NCBI GenBank assembly: GCA_028023455.1
Contig: JAQFVV010006203.1
Span: 7,656,821-7,720,820, forward strand
DNA: 64,000 bases
Origin: Epiperipatus broadwayi
Taxonomy: Eukaryota > Onychophora > Udeonychophora > Euonychophora > Peripatidae
Reading direction: 5' to 3'
Shown one piece after another: positions 1-10,785 of this stretch. Numbering within the stretch: the stretch's first letter is position 1; each line of letters begins with the position of its first letter. The notes below the pieces were generated by a model. The model was not told the DNA's origin, ran no database searches, and saw nothing but the letters and a program-made list of their open reading frames with translations. A program made the position numbers and the translations under genes.

Positions 1-605
1 GTATCAGGGGAAATATGTTAAATGGAAGAAGGAATAACTAATATATAATAAAATTGAGTAAATTTAATGTTATCTTAAGAAATCAACAATGAAGGAAGGG
101 ATGTCGAGTAAAAACTTTGGAGATATTGGAAAGAGAAATAGTAAAAAAAAAAAAAGGTCATTACTAAATACACATACAAGAGCATAGAGAAGTTAAGAAA
201 AAGCTCAAAGGATTTGTAGTACAAAGCTTGAATGACCTTAAGCTTAATAGAGCAATTGAATAAGAAAAGCATTTAAAATGGCGGATTGGCAATAGAACTA
301 TTAATAGTTATGGGAATGTACTCAATAGTTATTTAAGGACAAGTTTTAATAAATTTACATGTAAAATCTCAAGGAAGGATGTGAAGATTAAAATTCTGTG
401 TAAAAAGAAAAGAACCTATATTATTAAGAACTAAACTATATTTAATAATCTAGTGTCTATGCGTAGAGTTTGGGTGAAAGAGCTAAAAAATTTGGCATTG
501 ACTTTGGTCAGGAAGATATGTAGGAGATGATGTATTTGACAATTTTTTTATTTAGAGAAAATAAATTATTTTTTTTAGGTAGAAAAAGCTTTAGATAAGT
601 CAATA
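1..605. other. Unassigned AT-rich sequence
   Basis: No coding region or recognisable repeat was found. The stretch is AT-rich with short homopolymer A runs; the one short minus-strand ORF here has the low-complexity F/L/Y/S composition expected of chance translation. Confidence 0.5.
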
Positions 606-745
606 GTCTGGCATGGCTTAGTGCAGTGGTAGAATAGCTGACCATGGAGCTAAGTAGACCATGGATTATAACCCAGTGCTATATCTTTCTATGTTTGAAG
701 TTCTTGTGAACTCCTAAACAATAAATCATTTGACTATTTTATGCT
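606..745 (+). repeat. tRNA-derived SINE, family 1, copy a
   Basis: The head reads GGCTTAGTGCAGTGGTAGA (611-629), which fits a pol III A box (TRGCNNAGTGG) with a tRNA D-arm-like continuation. A degraded B box lies about 50 bp downstream. The 3' tail contains GTGAACTCCTAAACAATAAA, which recurs in the other copies near 0.8, 16.0, 27.0, 34.3, 52.4 and 59.9 kb. Head, B-box region and shared tail recurring at unlinked places define a SINE. No LINE in the window has a matching 3' end, so the enzymatic partner is unknown. Confidence 0.75.
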
Positions 746-876
746 CTGTAGAATTTAGTTCATTAGTAAAGTGACAGATCAAGATCCAAGAATCATGGCC
801 CAGCTTTGCCCCATTCTGGTGCTCAAATGTTTATAAATTTCCAAGCAATAAACCATTCAATTATATTTTTAAACCA
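746..876 (+). repeat. tRNA-derived SINE, family 1, copy b (tandem to copy a)
   Basis: A second, more diverged copy follows directly. The head is recognisable as TTAGTTCATTAGTAAAGTG (758-776) and the tail as CCAAGCAATAAACCATT (841-857). The head-to-tail order with copy a suggests either a dimer or insertion into the tail of the first copy. Confidence 0.6.
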
Positions 877-2721
877 AATGGAAATATGTTGAAGAAAAGA
901 TTGAAAATGTGAGTATAAATTTAGAGTTGATAAAATTGAAATGAGACAGGCTATTTATTGCCATGATCATTATTCATTTTGCCTTTAGCAGTTGAGATAT
1001 AAAGCTTGGAGATAGGGATGAAGATTTTTGCAGCAAGAATCAAAAAATGTGCCAATTTTAAAGATTTTTTTTTTTTTTATGGAAGATAATATGCCATTTT
1101 ATAGTCATACTGTAAAAGATATGGAATTATTATTTAAAGTATAAGAATATAAAATTAAATTCAATATAAGGTTTAAGAAAGTAAATAAAGGATCTATGTT
1201 TTGGAGAAGGAGAGAAGAGCTAATTTGTTAAGTGGGAAAAAGAATTTTATTGACATTTGGGAATCAGAACTGGAACAAACAAAAAAAATGTGATAGCAAA
1301 TATAAGAAATATAGAATAAAGTTTGGAAAAGAATGAGACATTTTTATATTGACAAAGAATTCAAATTATCTTATATATAATTAAAATAAAATAGATTGAT
1401 ATGCCACTAAAGTGAAAGAGACTTTTAAATGATAAGAGATAAGTGAACAATTTTCTAATGAGGTGATCTAAAACAAATTTTAAATGTTGTCATAGTTACA
1501 ACATATGAATAAAATTTAATGGAAACAGTGTTTAACTAAATTTTGTAAAGAGAATATTAGTTGATTGCAGTGGCTGCAAATTGATGATAATCGCTGCAGG
1601 AAATACTCATATAAAGTCTCATCATAAGCAGGTGACAGTGTGTGTATATATATAAATAATAAACTATTTGTGTATTTATTTGCATGCACTTTTTTAATAA
1701 CTTAAAATTTTGATTATACAATAGTCTTTTTTCACTAAAATATGCAAAATATATCAATGTTACATTAACACATTATATATTATAAAAAATTTATTCGAAA
1801 AACAATTTCCTTATAGCTCAATTCTTTTTTTTTTTTTTAATGTAATAAATGAAAAAATATACCTTTTGAATGTGAGGAAAATTTATAGATCATTAACTTG
1901 AGTATTGGAAAACTATTCACTGTGAATTTATTATGTAGAAATGAAGTCTTATGAGTCTCATATTATACTACTGGTGAGATAATTCTAGGCTGTATTTAAG
2001 AAACTTTTGATGCCATTGATTTTTTTGTTTGGCTTGATTCTGGTGCTAAACTTAAATGCTGATATAAGATTATAATTTTCATATTCTTGAATCTCACTTA
2101 CTATTCTGAAGAATAATATTTTTCCTTATGTTTTCTTATCTGATTGCTGATTTTTACTTGTTTTTGAATTTCTTTTCCTTTGCAACTGAAAGTCCAAAGC
2201 AACTCAGGCCAGCATAAGTATATAGAAATTAATGGACTTTATTTCATTATTCATTTTATCAATTAGTAAAAAGTATTTCAGTCACTCATATTTCTTTACT
2301 AATCATTTTATTTTATGAACTGTTTCTTTGCAGCCTCTGCATCTGGTTTTTTTATAAAGCAAATATTTGAAGTAAATTATTTATTAATCAATTATATATG
2401 GCAAATTGCCTGGGAAATCATGTGACTTTTAAGGAATATAATGGCAGATTGACCAATTAACAATTCTATTCGGTCAATTCACATTGAGTTTTCTTTTTTA
2501 ATGTTATTTAGTTGAGAATTGATCCAGGAACATTCAATTCTAAATCCGCCATTAATTGCACAGATTTCTTGGAATGTATGTAGAGTGAAATAAACAGTTT
2601 TGCATTTGCTCAATTGAAGGAAGGTGGCATTGATTTGTTATATTTTAAATAATATTTACAGAATGCCATTTGTAATCCTTTTTAAAAATATTTTTATAAT
2701 AGTTAATTATAGTTATAATAA
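877..2721. other. Unassigned AT-rich sequence
   Basis: No gene or clear repeat. Contains poly-T runs near 1066 and 1826 and a short TATA dinucleotide run near 1646. ORFs here are short and of low-complexity composition. Confidence 0.5.
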
Positions 2722-3523
2722 TATCATTTTCAATCATTATCAATCCCTTGTAGAATGAAGGTCTCTTCAAGCTTAATGCAGTTACTCCAATCCCTATTCT
2801 CTTCTTTACAATACACCAGTAAACTTTCTTATCTCATCCATCCATCCATCTCACATGTGATCTGTTTCAAGGTCTTTTACAATTTCTTGGTATTTAATTT
2901 AAAATTCCCACTTTCTATCTATCATCGTATTATCCAGCAGTATGTCTATCCCAGCTCTATTTCACTCTTAATTGTTTTAATGATGTCAATGATATCTGTT
3001 TGTTTTTTCATCCATACATTTCTTTTAGATCTCTTTTTATTCCTAACATACATTTTTTCCATATTTTATTTAGTTGTCTTAACTATGTGTTCCTCTTCTG
3101 TTACATGTCATAATCTTAGATACATAAATAAGAACTGTAAAATATTTATTCAAAATATTCACTTTCAAACACAGGCATATTTCCTTTTAATATTAAGTTA
3201 TTTTTACCAAAGACAATCCATAAAATGTAATTCTATGATTAATTTTATCTATTATGTTTCCATCTATTTAATAATCTATCAAGATATTTGTTGTAGTTAA
3301 CTTTTTTTTAAATTCATAAGTCTTTATTATTGTCTGAGAAAGTCCATTGAATATTACTTTAGTCTTTTATCATTTATTTTTTATCCTACTTTATTTTTAT
3401 TTGATAAGTTTTGCAACATTTCCCAAAATTTGGAAGCATTATTTGCAAAGCAATCACATCATCTGTAAAGTTGTAAAGTCTATATGACTTAAGTAATCTC
3501 CATTTACTTTTAATCTCCTACCT
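2722..3523 (-). pseudogene. RTE reverse transcriptase, C-terminal part (fragment 1)
   Basis: The reverse complement matches the C-terminal half of the RTE polyprotein: the RPRKR/RW-MDEI segment near 2840-2880 and upstream palm/thumb sequence up to the catalytic box. The region equivalent to the FADD box (near 3458-3490) no longer encodes Asp-Asp. The plus-strand 181-codon ORF over this stretch is an antisense artefact of the LINE. A hAT MITE interrupts the copy about a dozen codons upstream of the catalytic box. Confidence 0.8.
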
Positions 3524-4027
3524 CAGGGGTGGGCAAATAGCGGCCCGAGGGCCACATGCAGCCCGCTAAGAGTTTTTATGTGGCCCTCCAAGACAATCAG
3601 AAAAATCCACCTTGGACTGAGATTTCCTTCCTGTTGCATGACCGAATATTCATCTCATATTTTCCACTAGAATGGCCACATCAATATACATGCGCAGTGT
3701 AGATACGATGTGCAGTGCTTTTCCAGTTGATCTGATTAATTTCAATTTTGTCTTTGCATTAGCAAATATATATATTTCCAACTTTTGTGAAACCATGAAT
3801 GCTCCAAAAAAATGTAAAATTGGTAATGAATGTCATGTGTTTAATGAAGAATGGACAAACAAATATTTCTTTGGTAATACAGGGAATAAAGCAGTGTGTT
3901 TATTGTGTCATGAAAAAAAGATGCGGCCCTCCGTTAACCTTCTCTTCCACAAAGTGGCCCCCGATGTGGCCCTCCACCAACCTATGCGGCCCCCGAGCCA
4001 AAACAATTGCCCACCCCTGTCCTACCT
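3516..4027 (+). mobile_element. hAT-type MITE with 8-bp target duplication
   Basis: A 496-bp element (3524-4019) starts with CAGGGGTGGGCAA and ends with its exact reverse complement TTGCCCACCCCTG, giving 13-bp perfect terminal inverted repeats. It is flanked by TCCTACCT at 3516-3523 and 4020-4027, a perfect 8-bp target site duplication, diagnostic for the hAT superfamily. Subterminal GGCCC-rich repeats next to both ends (GCGGCCCGAGGGCC, GCGGCCCCCGAGCC) are typical of the animal hAT group with this CAGGGGTGGGCAA end. It is GC-richer than its surroundings. It inserted into the minus-strand RTE LINE and so is younger than it. Confidence 0.95.
3795..3920 (+). pseudogene. hAT transposase N-terminal remnant
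   Basis: From the ATG at 3795, about 42 codons read in frame and contain VFNEEWTNKYFF followed by VCLLCHEKK. This pattern, a V/F-x-EEW-x-x-x-YFF motif then a CxxC of a BED-like zinc finger, is the N-terminus of the hAT transposase branch from which vertebrate GTF2IRD2/ZBED-type domesticated proteins derive (established for that family). After the Lys-Lys the frame runs straight into 3'-terminal GGCCC-rich DNA, so the rest of the transposase, including the catalytic RNaseH-like domain, was deleted. The upstream in-frame extension from 3672 is probably untranslated. Confidence 0.85.
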
Positions 4028-4745
4028 TCTCATTTTAATTAACAAATTATTTCTTGTAAAATGTTTGGAATATAGAGAATCCTTTTGACTTACATTTTTT
4101 ACAATGATAATCTTTTAGTATCATTATATAATCTAATCATTGCTATTGAAGCAATCACTCTGTAGTCAGAGTGAGCTTCATGTTTTCCTACCTAAAAAAA
4201 ACAACTAACATCTTCAAGGGTTCAAACCCAGCAATATTTAAATTACTAACAGTGCCCTCATACATATGTATTTATATATATTACAAAGTATTATAATAAA
4301 TATTTTATAATTCTGATTTTGACATTTTAATACTTTTGAATATTTTAAGTTCGTATTTTTTTTTTTTTTAAAAAGATAATATAAATAATCAATAAAGTTT
4401 GTTATTATTAAAAATTTGTCTGCTTTTAATTTCAATTTTGTAAATTTAAAAGAAAGAAGATATAACCAAGATGGCAGGTTCAAATCAGCCCATTGTGAAG
4501 TTTTCTTCACTAATTAAATATTTTAAATGCTTGATTTTCATTAATCAAAAGATTGTCTTATCATGATTTTTACTTTTATAATTTAAAGACTTTAATTAAA
4601 AGTTTTGCTAATGAAAGTGATTTGAACCTTATCTTCTTATATCTTAGTTTTAATTAAAATGGACAGTAATTTGCTCAGGAATTTATTAATTGTCTCATCT
4701 GTCTCTGGGCAAATGAACCAAAGCATTCCTGTAACAGCTTGGGTG

Positions 4746-4754
4746 TATAAATAG
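4746..4754 (+). promoter_or_regulatory. TATA-like box upstream of GC-richer block
   Basis: TATAAATAG lies about 40-60 bp before a sharp rise in GC (4800-5000). This is what a core promoter of an LTR or small transcription unit looks like, but similar strings are common by chance in AT-rich DNA. Confidence 0.25.
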
Positions 4755-4794
4755 AATAGATTGGAGATAAGGGACAGTCTTACACTCTTTGCTT

Positions 4795-5060
4795 TTAGTT
4801 TTTAGAATGTCCATTGAGTAGGTAACCGAACTGTCTTTCCCTGGACCTCTCGGGGCTGCCTCTAATATGCTGCCAAACTCCTACCATGGAAGAAGGCTGC
4901 CACCGATGAAAAAGCCGTAGTGACCAAGACTGCTGACCACCAAACTCATCCCTGTGACTGAAGTTCAGAGAATGAACCATTTAACCATTCACCCCAAGTA
5001 TGCCAAGGTAACAGTCCAAGAGCTATGTAAAGTTGTCTATGCTCACCTGTAAATACTAAT
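4795..5060. other. GC-richer block of unknown origin
   Basis: Markedly more GC than its surroundings, with CpG sites and the string CCTGGACCTCTCGGGGCTGCC-like composition near 4840-4862. No recognisable domain appears in any frame. CCTGTAAATAC recurs at 5045 and 5095. It may be an LTR R/U5-like or untranslated leader segment of the nested insert. Confidence 0.35.
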
Positions 5061-5759
5061 TAATGTTTTCTTTTATAATTATATACAATCTCTACCTGTA
5101 AATACCTCTCTATAATCCTATCAAATATATATATAAATGCTTGCATCTAATTTAAGTTTTAGATCTTATATTTTCTTTTAGTGCGGTAAATTTTATTATT
5201 ATAATTATTTGCTATTTACTTTTATATGTAATTTATATGCCAAGTCAACTCAACTCCACAAGCCTATATTTTAGATTAGTCTTTTAAATCCCCAGCGCTT
5301 CAGGGATATTTTAATTACTTTAAATTATTTGTTTTAAAACCATTGCTCGCTGGGTTGAGAACTAGTTAAATAATATTTCTGTTATAGGCAGATTATTATT
5401 ACTGTAATACTGCCATACATATATATTTATTGAGTGTAAATTTAATGTTATTCAAAAACGCTATTACTTAAATTCCACTTCAGATATTTTAAATAATAAT
5501 GACCATCACTTTTTTAAATGTAATAATCATTTATATGTAGGGAAATGTAATCGTATGTCTTTAAGACATTCATAATAGTTTTATATTTCAATTATTTAAT
5601 CTGGTTTAGTATATAAGTCATGCCGTTATGCCTGATTAAAACCTTATATTTAGGCCATTAGTTATTTTGACGTAATTAAAGGACGTATCATAGTCATAGT
5701 ATTGCCAGCATAGGTCAGCCTTTGTCATTATTTTGCTTTATCATAATTTGAGGATCATC

Positions 5760-6062
5760 AGGAATTCTGAATCCTCCATCTTTGCTTACCATGTTTTAGC
5801 TGGCATCATAAATGCCCAGAAAGAGTAGTGGAAGCTCTGCATTGATACCCTACACAGACATTTGCATCTCCCTATCTACCTTCTTTTTCTCCAGGTATGG
5901 CCCGCCAGAAAAACAGGCATACCATTTCTTTTTTCCCACTTAAGTGATGGAGCGTCTATTCCGCCAAAATGGACCAAATCTTATATTTTGCTGCCTCATG
6001 CTCGCACCGTGATTTCTTATAGTATTTTAGAATTGTGCCTAAAACTAATCTGTAAGCCATAA
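5760..6062. other. Second GC-richer block, possible exon-like remnant
   Basis: Compositionally distinct, with a pyrimidine tract plus AG (TTCTTTTTCTCCAG, 5882-5895) that resembles a 3' splice site, followed by an open stretch of about 56 codons to 6062. The peptide shows no motif I recognise. It may be coincidental or a remnant carried by the nested insert. Confidence 0.2.
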
Positions 6063-6750
6063 TGCTGTGATATAGCTAAACCATTTTTGTTATTTATTAA
6101 TGTATTTATATTTAGAATATCATGAAAAGCTTGCATTAATCCATTTCCCTTAGATGAGGGACTCCCACATGCGTAAATGAATTTTTCTTATTTTAATTCA
6201 TGAATTAAAATATAATGTTTGTTATATTGACATTTGTTTGATAACTTTATTGTTCAATAATTAATAAATGTAATGGATGTCAGAAACCAATTTACCTGGC
6301 ATCACAGTTATATACATGTAGTTTTGTTGTGTGATCGAAGTGGCATCGATCACAGTTTGTTAAATACATTATGTTAATTTATTCAAACATTAAAGTGTCT
6401 CTCTTGTGAATTCTTTGGTCTAGGTCATAATTTAATCGTATGATAAAATAGCATTTCTCTTTTTAAACCCATTGTGTAACTTTTTCTTTTTAAACATTGG
6501 CATATAAATAAAACGCAATATATATGTATAAGTGTGACATCCCATAATTATCACAGATGTAAGCATAATGAAACTATTCTAGCATGAACTATATAAATAA
6601 TTTACATTTCATATAAATTATTTTTATATAATATTAAATTAAAGTATCTTTTAATCCTATCCAAAGTTCGAATTTTTATTTTGGTTAGTTTTTAAATATA
6701 AAAAGGTTTTATATAATTATGTATTATTATAACTTTTATATCTCATTCAG
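6063..6750. other. AT-rich filler within the nested insert
   Basis: Nothing recognised except a GATCGAAGTGGCATCGATC-like short inverted sequence near 6333-6352. Confidence 0.35.
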
Positions 6751-6815
6751 GGTTTTATCCTCGACAACCCTAGTTTGAGTTTCATGTCTCTGTACTGCTG
6801 GCTACGTTTGGTATA

Positions 6816-7700
6816 CTATTTCATTTTGATAAATATTCTTCAGAATATGACAATATCTTGGATGTACATTTTGATGATTCAATGTTTTAATCATTATAAA
6901 ATGCTTATAGAATCAAATACTCTTTCATAATATACAAATCCAAAACATAATAACAACTCATGTTCATTGGACCTTTCTATAACTTCTCTCAATATTTGGA
7001 TGTGATTCATTGGGAAAACCACTTTAAAATCCAGCTTGTACTTTTGATTGGTTAAAATCCAAAGTTCTCTGAAGACAAGTTGTAATTATCTTGTAAAGAA
7101 AATTTGTATAGTACTGATGAAAGTCTGTTAGGTCTGTCATTTTTAATATTTTTTTATCATCTTTCTTAAACATCAATATTTCTTACTACTGCTACATTCT
7201 TCCAAAACTGGTGCATCTTTTATCATTTATAACTGTGCCAACAATTTTTTTCTATTTCTTCACCTACTTCTTTAAACATATCAATTATAATTCCATCATT
7301 TCCTAGAGCTTTTCCTCTCACCATAGATTTAATTGCATGGCTCACTTTTTTATTTTAGATGCTGAGCAATTCTCTTTTTTTGATAATAATTTCATCTTTT
7401 GTCCTTGTTGTAGGAAGAACTTTCTTTCCAAAAGCTAGATGTTATTTTATAATTTTGAAGCTTTTATTCTCTTCTATATTTTTTTTTGTGGATTCACAAT
7501 TATGTTTTCATATATCGTTATTGACTATTTTTCATATCATTTTATAACTCTAGATATTCACTTCTTCTTAAAAGATCATTTTTAAAAATTTTCATATCCT
7601 TTTTTTTTTGTTCATATATTCTCATGTCTCACTAGAAAATTTATTGGTAAACTGGTACTTTTTTAAAATGCTTTTGTATTAACTTGCCCTATCTGTGTAT
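6816..7700 (-). pseudogene. RTE LINE linker and N-terminal RT region (fragment 3)
   Basis: The reverse complement follows the plus-strand RTE around 31.9-32.8 kb: the basic linker after the endonuclease (equivalents of RNMKIYK and of the KSLKSIKQ stretch) and then the start of RT. Many frameshifts and stops. It resumes exactly where the 4028-4147 piece stops. Confidence 0.75.
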
Positions 7701-8107
7701 ATTTCTGTCTGTATGTACACATTTTTGAATTTTTACTAATAAAAAAAAAAGGTTCCCATTTAGAACTCGAAGTCACATCATTATGCTTCCCAAAAAAAGT
7801 TTTTAGCAACTAAACCAATGGAAATATTATATTTGTGGAATAAAATGTTATTAACGTGATATTGATTTAATTTATACTTAATTAATTAAATTATAATATA
7901 AAAAACAATCTGACAGAAATATTACATTTAAAGAATAAAGTTTTGTTAATATTGATTTAACTTATAATTTATTTAATTAATTAAAAAAACCAATGCATAA
8001 TTATTTGTATATAGTAGATGATCACATAATATTTAAAATTCAATTGTTAGAGAATATATTTTTTTATTTTCAGTCCTATTATTAAATTATAATGTTTGTC
8101 AATTTTT

Positions 8108-8216
8108 TTTTTCATATGTCACAGCATCGGCCGGGAGGCGAACCCGCAACAACCATCTGCAATCAACTGCTTGCTTGCAAGGCGGCTATGCTGACCTCTT
8201 GGCTAACAACGCTTGA
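8108..8216 (-). repeat. tRNA-derived SINE, family 3, copy a
   Basis: Read on the minus strand, the head contains TAGCCAAGAGG (A box, complement of 8195-8205) and GGGTTCGCCTCC (B box, complement of 8134-8145). They are spaced as in a tRNA with an insertion, followed by CCGGCCGATGCTGTGACATATG and a poly-A tail (poly-T at 8103-8112). The CTTGCAAGC motif between boxes resembles an anticodon arm. It is strikingly GC-richer than its neighbours. A related copy lies at 29.7-29.85 kb. Confidence 0.8.
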
Positions 8217-8297
8217 CCATTTTTTTTGTAGTTTTAATTATTTTTGAAAGTAACATGCAAATATAAGTAAGAAATAATATATAAAAAGAATTTTTTT

Positions 8298-8662
8298 AAA
8301 ATAATACTTTTATGTAAATAGCTGACTAAAAAGTAGAAAAATAAAGCAATCTGCTTCTCAGTTAATTTGTCATTCTTGGAAAATATCAGAGTTCATATAA
8401 ATCTAAACTTGTTATAAAACAATTGGAAATTTCAGGAATATTATCATTTCATAAAAGCATTTGAGGCTTAAATAAATCATAAAAATCAAAAAGGCCTCAA
8501 GTGCTTTTATGAAATGACAATATTCCTGCAATTTTCAATTGTTTATAACAAGTAGATTCTTAAAACTTCTGACATTTTCCAAGACTGGCCAATTAATCAA
8601 GAAGCAGATTACTTTGATATTTTTCTACTTTTTAGTCAGCTATTTTCATAAAAGGATTATTT
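8298..8662. repeat. Fold-back element (about 169-bp arms)
   Basis: The left arm 8298-8467 and right arm 8494-8662 are imperfect reverse complements with a 26-bp loop. Matching landmarks include TTTAGTCAGCTA / TAGCTGACTAAA and GCTTTTATGAAATGA / TCATTTCATAAAAGC. This is a fold-back MITE or a single-strand hairpin-forming repeat; no ORF. Confidence 0.85.
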
Positions 8663-9635
8663 GTAATAGTCATAAGGAAATCACCCTGACACATGCATTC
8701 TACTAATTTATAAAGCTGAGGAATATTTTCACTCTAAATACAAGATAGAGTCTTTGAAAAGATAAGAATGAATCCACCTTATCTTTTTTACTTAAATATA
8801 TATATATAGGCCAATGTTAAGCATTTAGAAACGAGAGTATGAAGCTCTAGTTAGTTAGTTATATTTAATATTACATCTAATACTAATGTGCAGTAAATTA
8901 TAAAATTTTGCAAACATCATTTATTATATAGTGATTCTAAAGCACTCGTTGACTTAGAGTTCTGTTGAAAAAAGTATAATAAACATAAACTAATTAAATG
9001 CACTGAACCAGCTTTCAGTAAAATACTGCCAGAATTATAATGCTGAGTATAAATTACACAACACAGGTGTGCTTATATAATTGATATGATGTAATAGGTA
9101 AATGATGCACAATATGCAAGCAAGGCATTTAGATATTACATTTTTGATATATAGAGAATGGAATTAAAAATGAAAATCATCACACATTTCTAAATGCTTA
9201 ACATTGGCTTATATATATGCATTTAGGTTACAAAGATAAGATGGATTCATTCTTATCTTTTCAAATACTATATTGTGTTTATAAAGTGAGAATATTCCTC
9301 AGCTTTATAAATTTATAGAGCACATTCATTGGGATGATTTCCTTATGACCATTATAAATAAAAACACCATAATAGATAAATAAATAATTAGTTATATATA
9401 GTGAATGGAATTAAAAGTGATTAATTAAGACCTTAACACTCTCATTTCTGAATGATTAAGATTAGCCTATATAATTAAATTTAGATAAAAAAAGACAAGA
9501 TGAATTCATTGTGTTTAGAGTGAGAATATCCCTCAGTTTTATAAATTTATGCAGTGCATGTGTCAGAGTGATTTCTTTATGACTATTACAAATAAATAAA
9601 GCATGGCACTAGATAAATAATAATTAGTTATAAAA
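8663..9635. repeat. Three copies of one repeat: one inverted, two in tandem
   Basis: Copy A (8663-8831) is the inverse of copy B (9153-9395). Copy C (9396-9635) is a direct tandem neighbour of B. Landmarks are CTCAGCTTTATAAATTTAT (B; C has CTCAGTTTTATAAATTTAT), its complement in A, and AATAATTAGTTATA after both B and C. A and B can form an outer stem about 170 bp long around 8832-9152. No coding capacity. Confidence 0.75.
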
Positions 9636-9672
9636 GCATTATTTAAAAAAAAATTTTTTTAAATATTATTTT

Positions 9673-10048
9673 TTGTACCAGATATATTTCTCTTTTTATT
9701 GATTTTAATCAAATCTGAACTTTTTTCAATTTTTGTTAATATTTTAAAATAATTTCCAAGTTCTAATGTAAATTTATTGAAATATTTCTGAAGATTTGGA
9801 ATATCAACTGTTAATACTGACTTTCTTAGTATTTAATATCTCTAGTTTTGCATTAACACATATCTTACTTGTCACTAATCAATGATCCCTTTTCGTATTG
9901 AATCTTTTAAGAACATTACAATTTTTAAATACATATCTTTTGTTAGTTAAAATATAATCTAATTTTGCTCTATTTTCATTTGAATGTTTCCCTGTACATT
10001 TCTATTAAGCATTTTTCTCAAAAAAAAATTCATAATATACATTAATAA
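9673..10048 (-). pseudogene. RTE LINE endonuclease-to-RT linker (fragment 4)
   Basis: The reverse complement encodes, across frameshifts, the equivalents of FFEKN, LDYILTNKRY, FKNCNVLKRFNT and KICVNAKLE seen in the plus-strand RTE at about 31.5-31.7 kb. The LDY(I/V)LT motif belongs to the C-terminal part of the apurinic-type endonuclease. It likely marks the 5' limit of this copy. Confidence 0.75.
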
Positions 10049-10785
10049 TTTTTTATTAGTCATTCATTAGACTAGAGATTATCCACATAATGAATAATAA
10101 ATCTATAGAGTAATTTCCATTACACCACTCACACAAAATAGGAACTGGTTTCTTTTCACTTTTAACATCTTGTGGAGGGGTGTAATCATAAACATATGAC
10201 CAAAGATGTGAAAAAGATGTATGATCTCCAAGATGCACATTTCATACTGAAACAGCGCTCATCACTTGGCCCAGATCACAATCTATTACTCATATATTTT
10301 ATCACTGTTCAATATATATATAGTGTACCATTTATTTATATGGTACAAATATATTGGCATTTGGTAAAAGCTAAAAAAAAGTAATGGCGACAGATTTCAG
10401 CAGATTCTTATATGAATCCTAGCACCCTAATAAAAGCTGATTTCGTCGATAGCGTAAATCGTAACAATTACTAGGTGAGAGTTGATCAGGAAATATAGTT
10501 ATGTTTTTAGAAATAGGAATGAAACTTTCTTCTTTTTGCATAACTTATCAACTCACGCAGTTTATTGCATATAGAGGCCTAGCAAGACGTGGAAAACGTT
10601 ACAATAGATAGTCAATAACTATAGTTTTATTGATGAGTGTCAAACTTACTGCATTCACAACTTCGATACAAACTACTTAATGGAAGTATATTAATAAATT
10701 TTATTAGTCATTCATTAGACTAGAGATTATTCACATAATGAATATTTCAGTAGTGTAATTTTCATGTCATCACTCTCACACAAGG
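10039..10785. repeat. Direct repeats flanking 550 bp
   Basis: About 100 bp at 10039-10137 recurs at 10687-10785 in the same orientation (both contain CATTCATTAGACTAGAGATT and, further on, CTCACACAA). The interval between them (10138-10686) has no recognised content. Such long flanking direct repeats could be degraded termini of an LTR-like element or a local duplication. Confidence 0.6.

Larger units (their letters stand above)
4148..6815. mobile_element. Unidentified 2.67-kb nested insert in the RTE LINE
   Basis: The LINE reads collinearly up to 4147 and resumes at 6816 with almost nothing missing; CTATT occurs at 4143-4147 and 6816-6820, consistent with a 5-bp target duplication. The insert has no long ORF. 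It includes a TGGGTTTGAACCC B-box-like site on the minus strand (4219-4231), a TATA-like box with a GC-richer block downstream, and a second GC-richer block (5760-6060). Ends do not show a clear TG...CA or inverted repeats. It could be one non-autonomous element or several stacked insertions. Confidence 0.5.
7700..9672. mobile_element. Two-kb block of nested repeats inside the RTE LINE
   Basis: RTE homology stops near 7700 and resumes near 9673 with only a few tens of bases unaccounted for. The block holds an imperfect direct duplication (about 7826-7990, units ending in TTAATTAATTAAA), a family 3 SINE, a 0.36-kb palindrome and three copies of another repeat. It probably accumulated by several insertions; I see no single flanking target duplication. 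Confidence 0.55.
2722..10048 (-). mobile_element. RTE-type LINE, minus strand, split by three nested insertions
   Basis: Four minus-strand pieces (2722-3523, 4028-4147, 6816-7700, 9673-10048) align in order with the plus-strand RTE at 30.5-33.8 kb. The first carries the 3' end (the complement of 2731-2755 matches the ...GTGGATTGATAATGG end) and goes up through the C-terminal part to the RT core. The second continues RT upstream of the catalytic motif. The third is the linker and N-terminal RT region. The fourth is the endonuclease-RT linker. At the 4147/6816 join almost no LINE sequence is missing, so these are parts of one insertion and not separate copies. The element looks 5'-truncated near 10048. 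All frames are broken. Confidence 0.8.

Noticed and set aside
2755-3300. 181-codon plus-strand ORF
   Set aside because: It is antisense to the minus-strand RTE LINE C-terminus; composition and position are explained by that.
5882-5895. 3' splice site of a host exon
   Set aside because: Pyrimidine tract plus AG is common by chance; no matching donor or homologous protein could be identified.
8134-8205. Functional tRNA gene on the minus strand
   Set aside because: Boxes belong to a SINE with poly-A tail, repeated at 29.7 kb.
10039-10785. Solo or paired LTRs
   Set aside because: The two 100-bp direct repeats lack TG/CA ends, primer site and target duplication; kept only as direct repeats.
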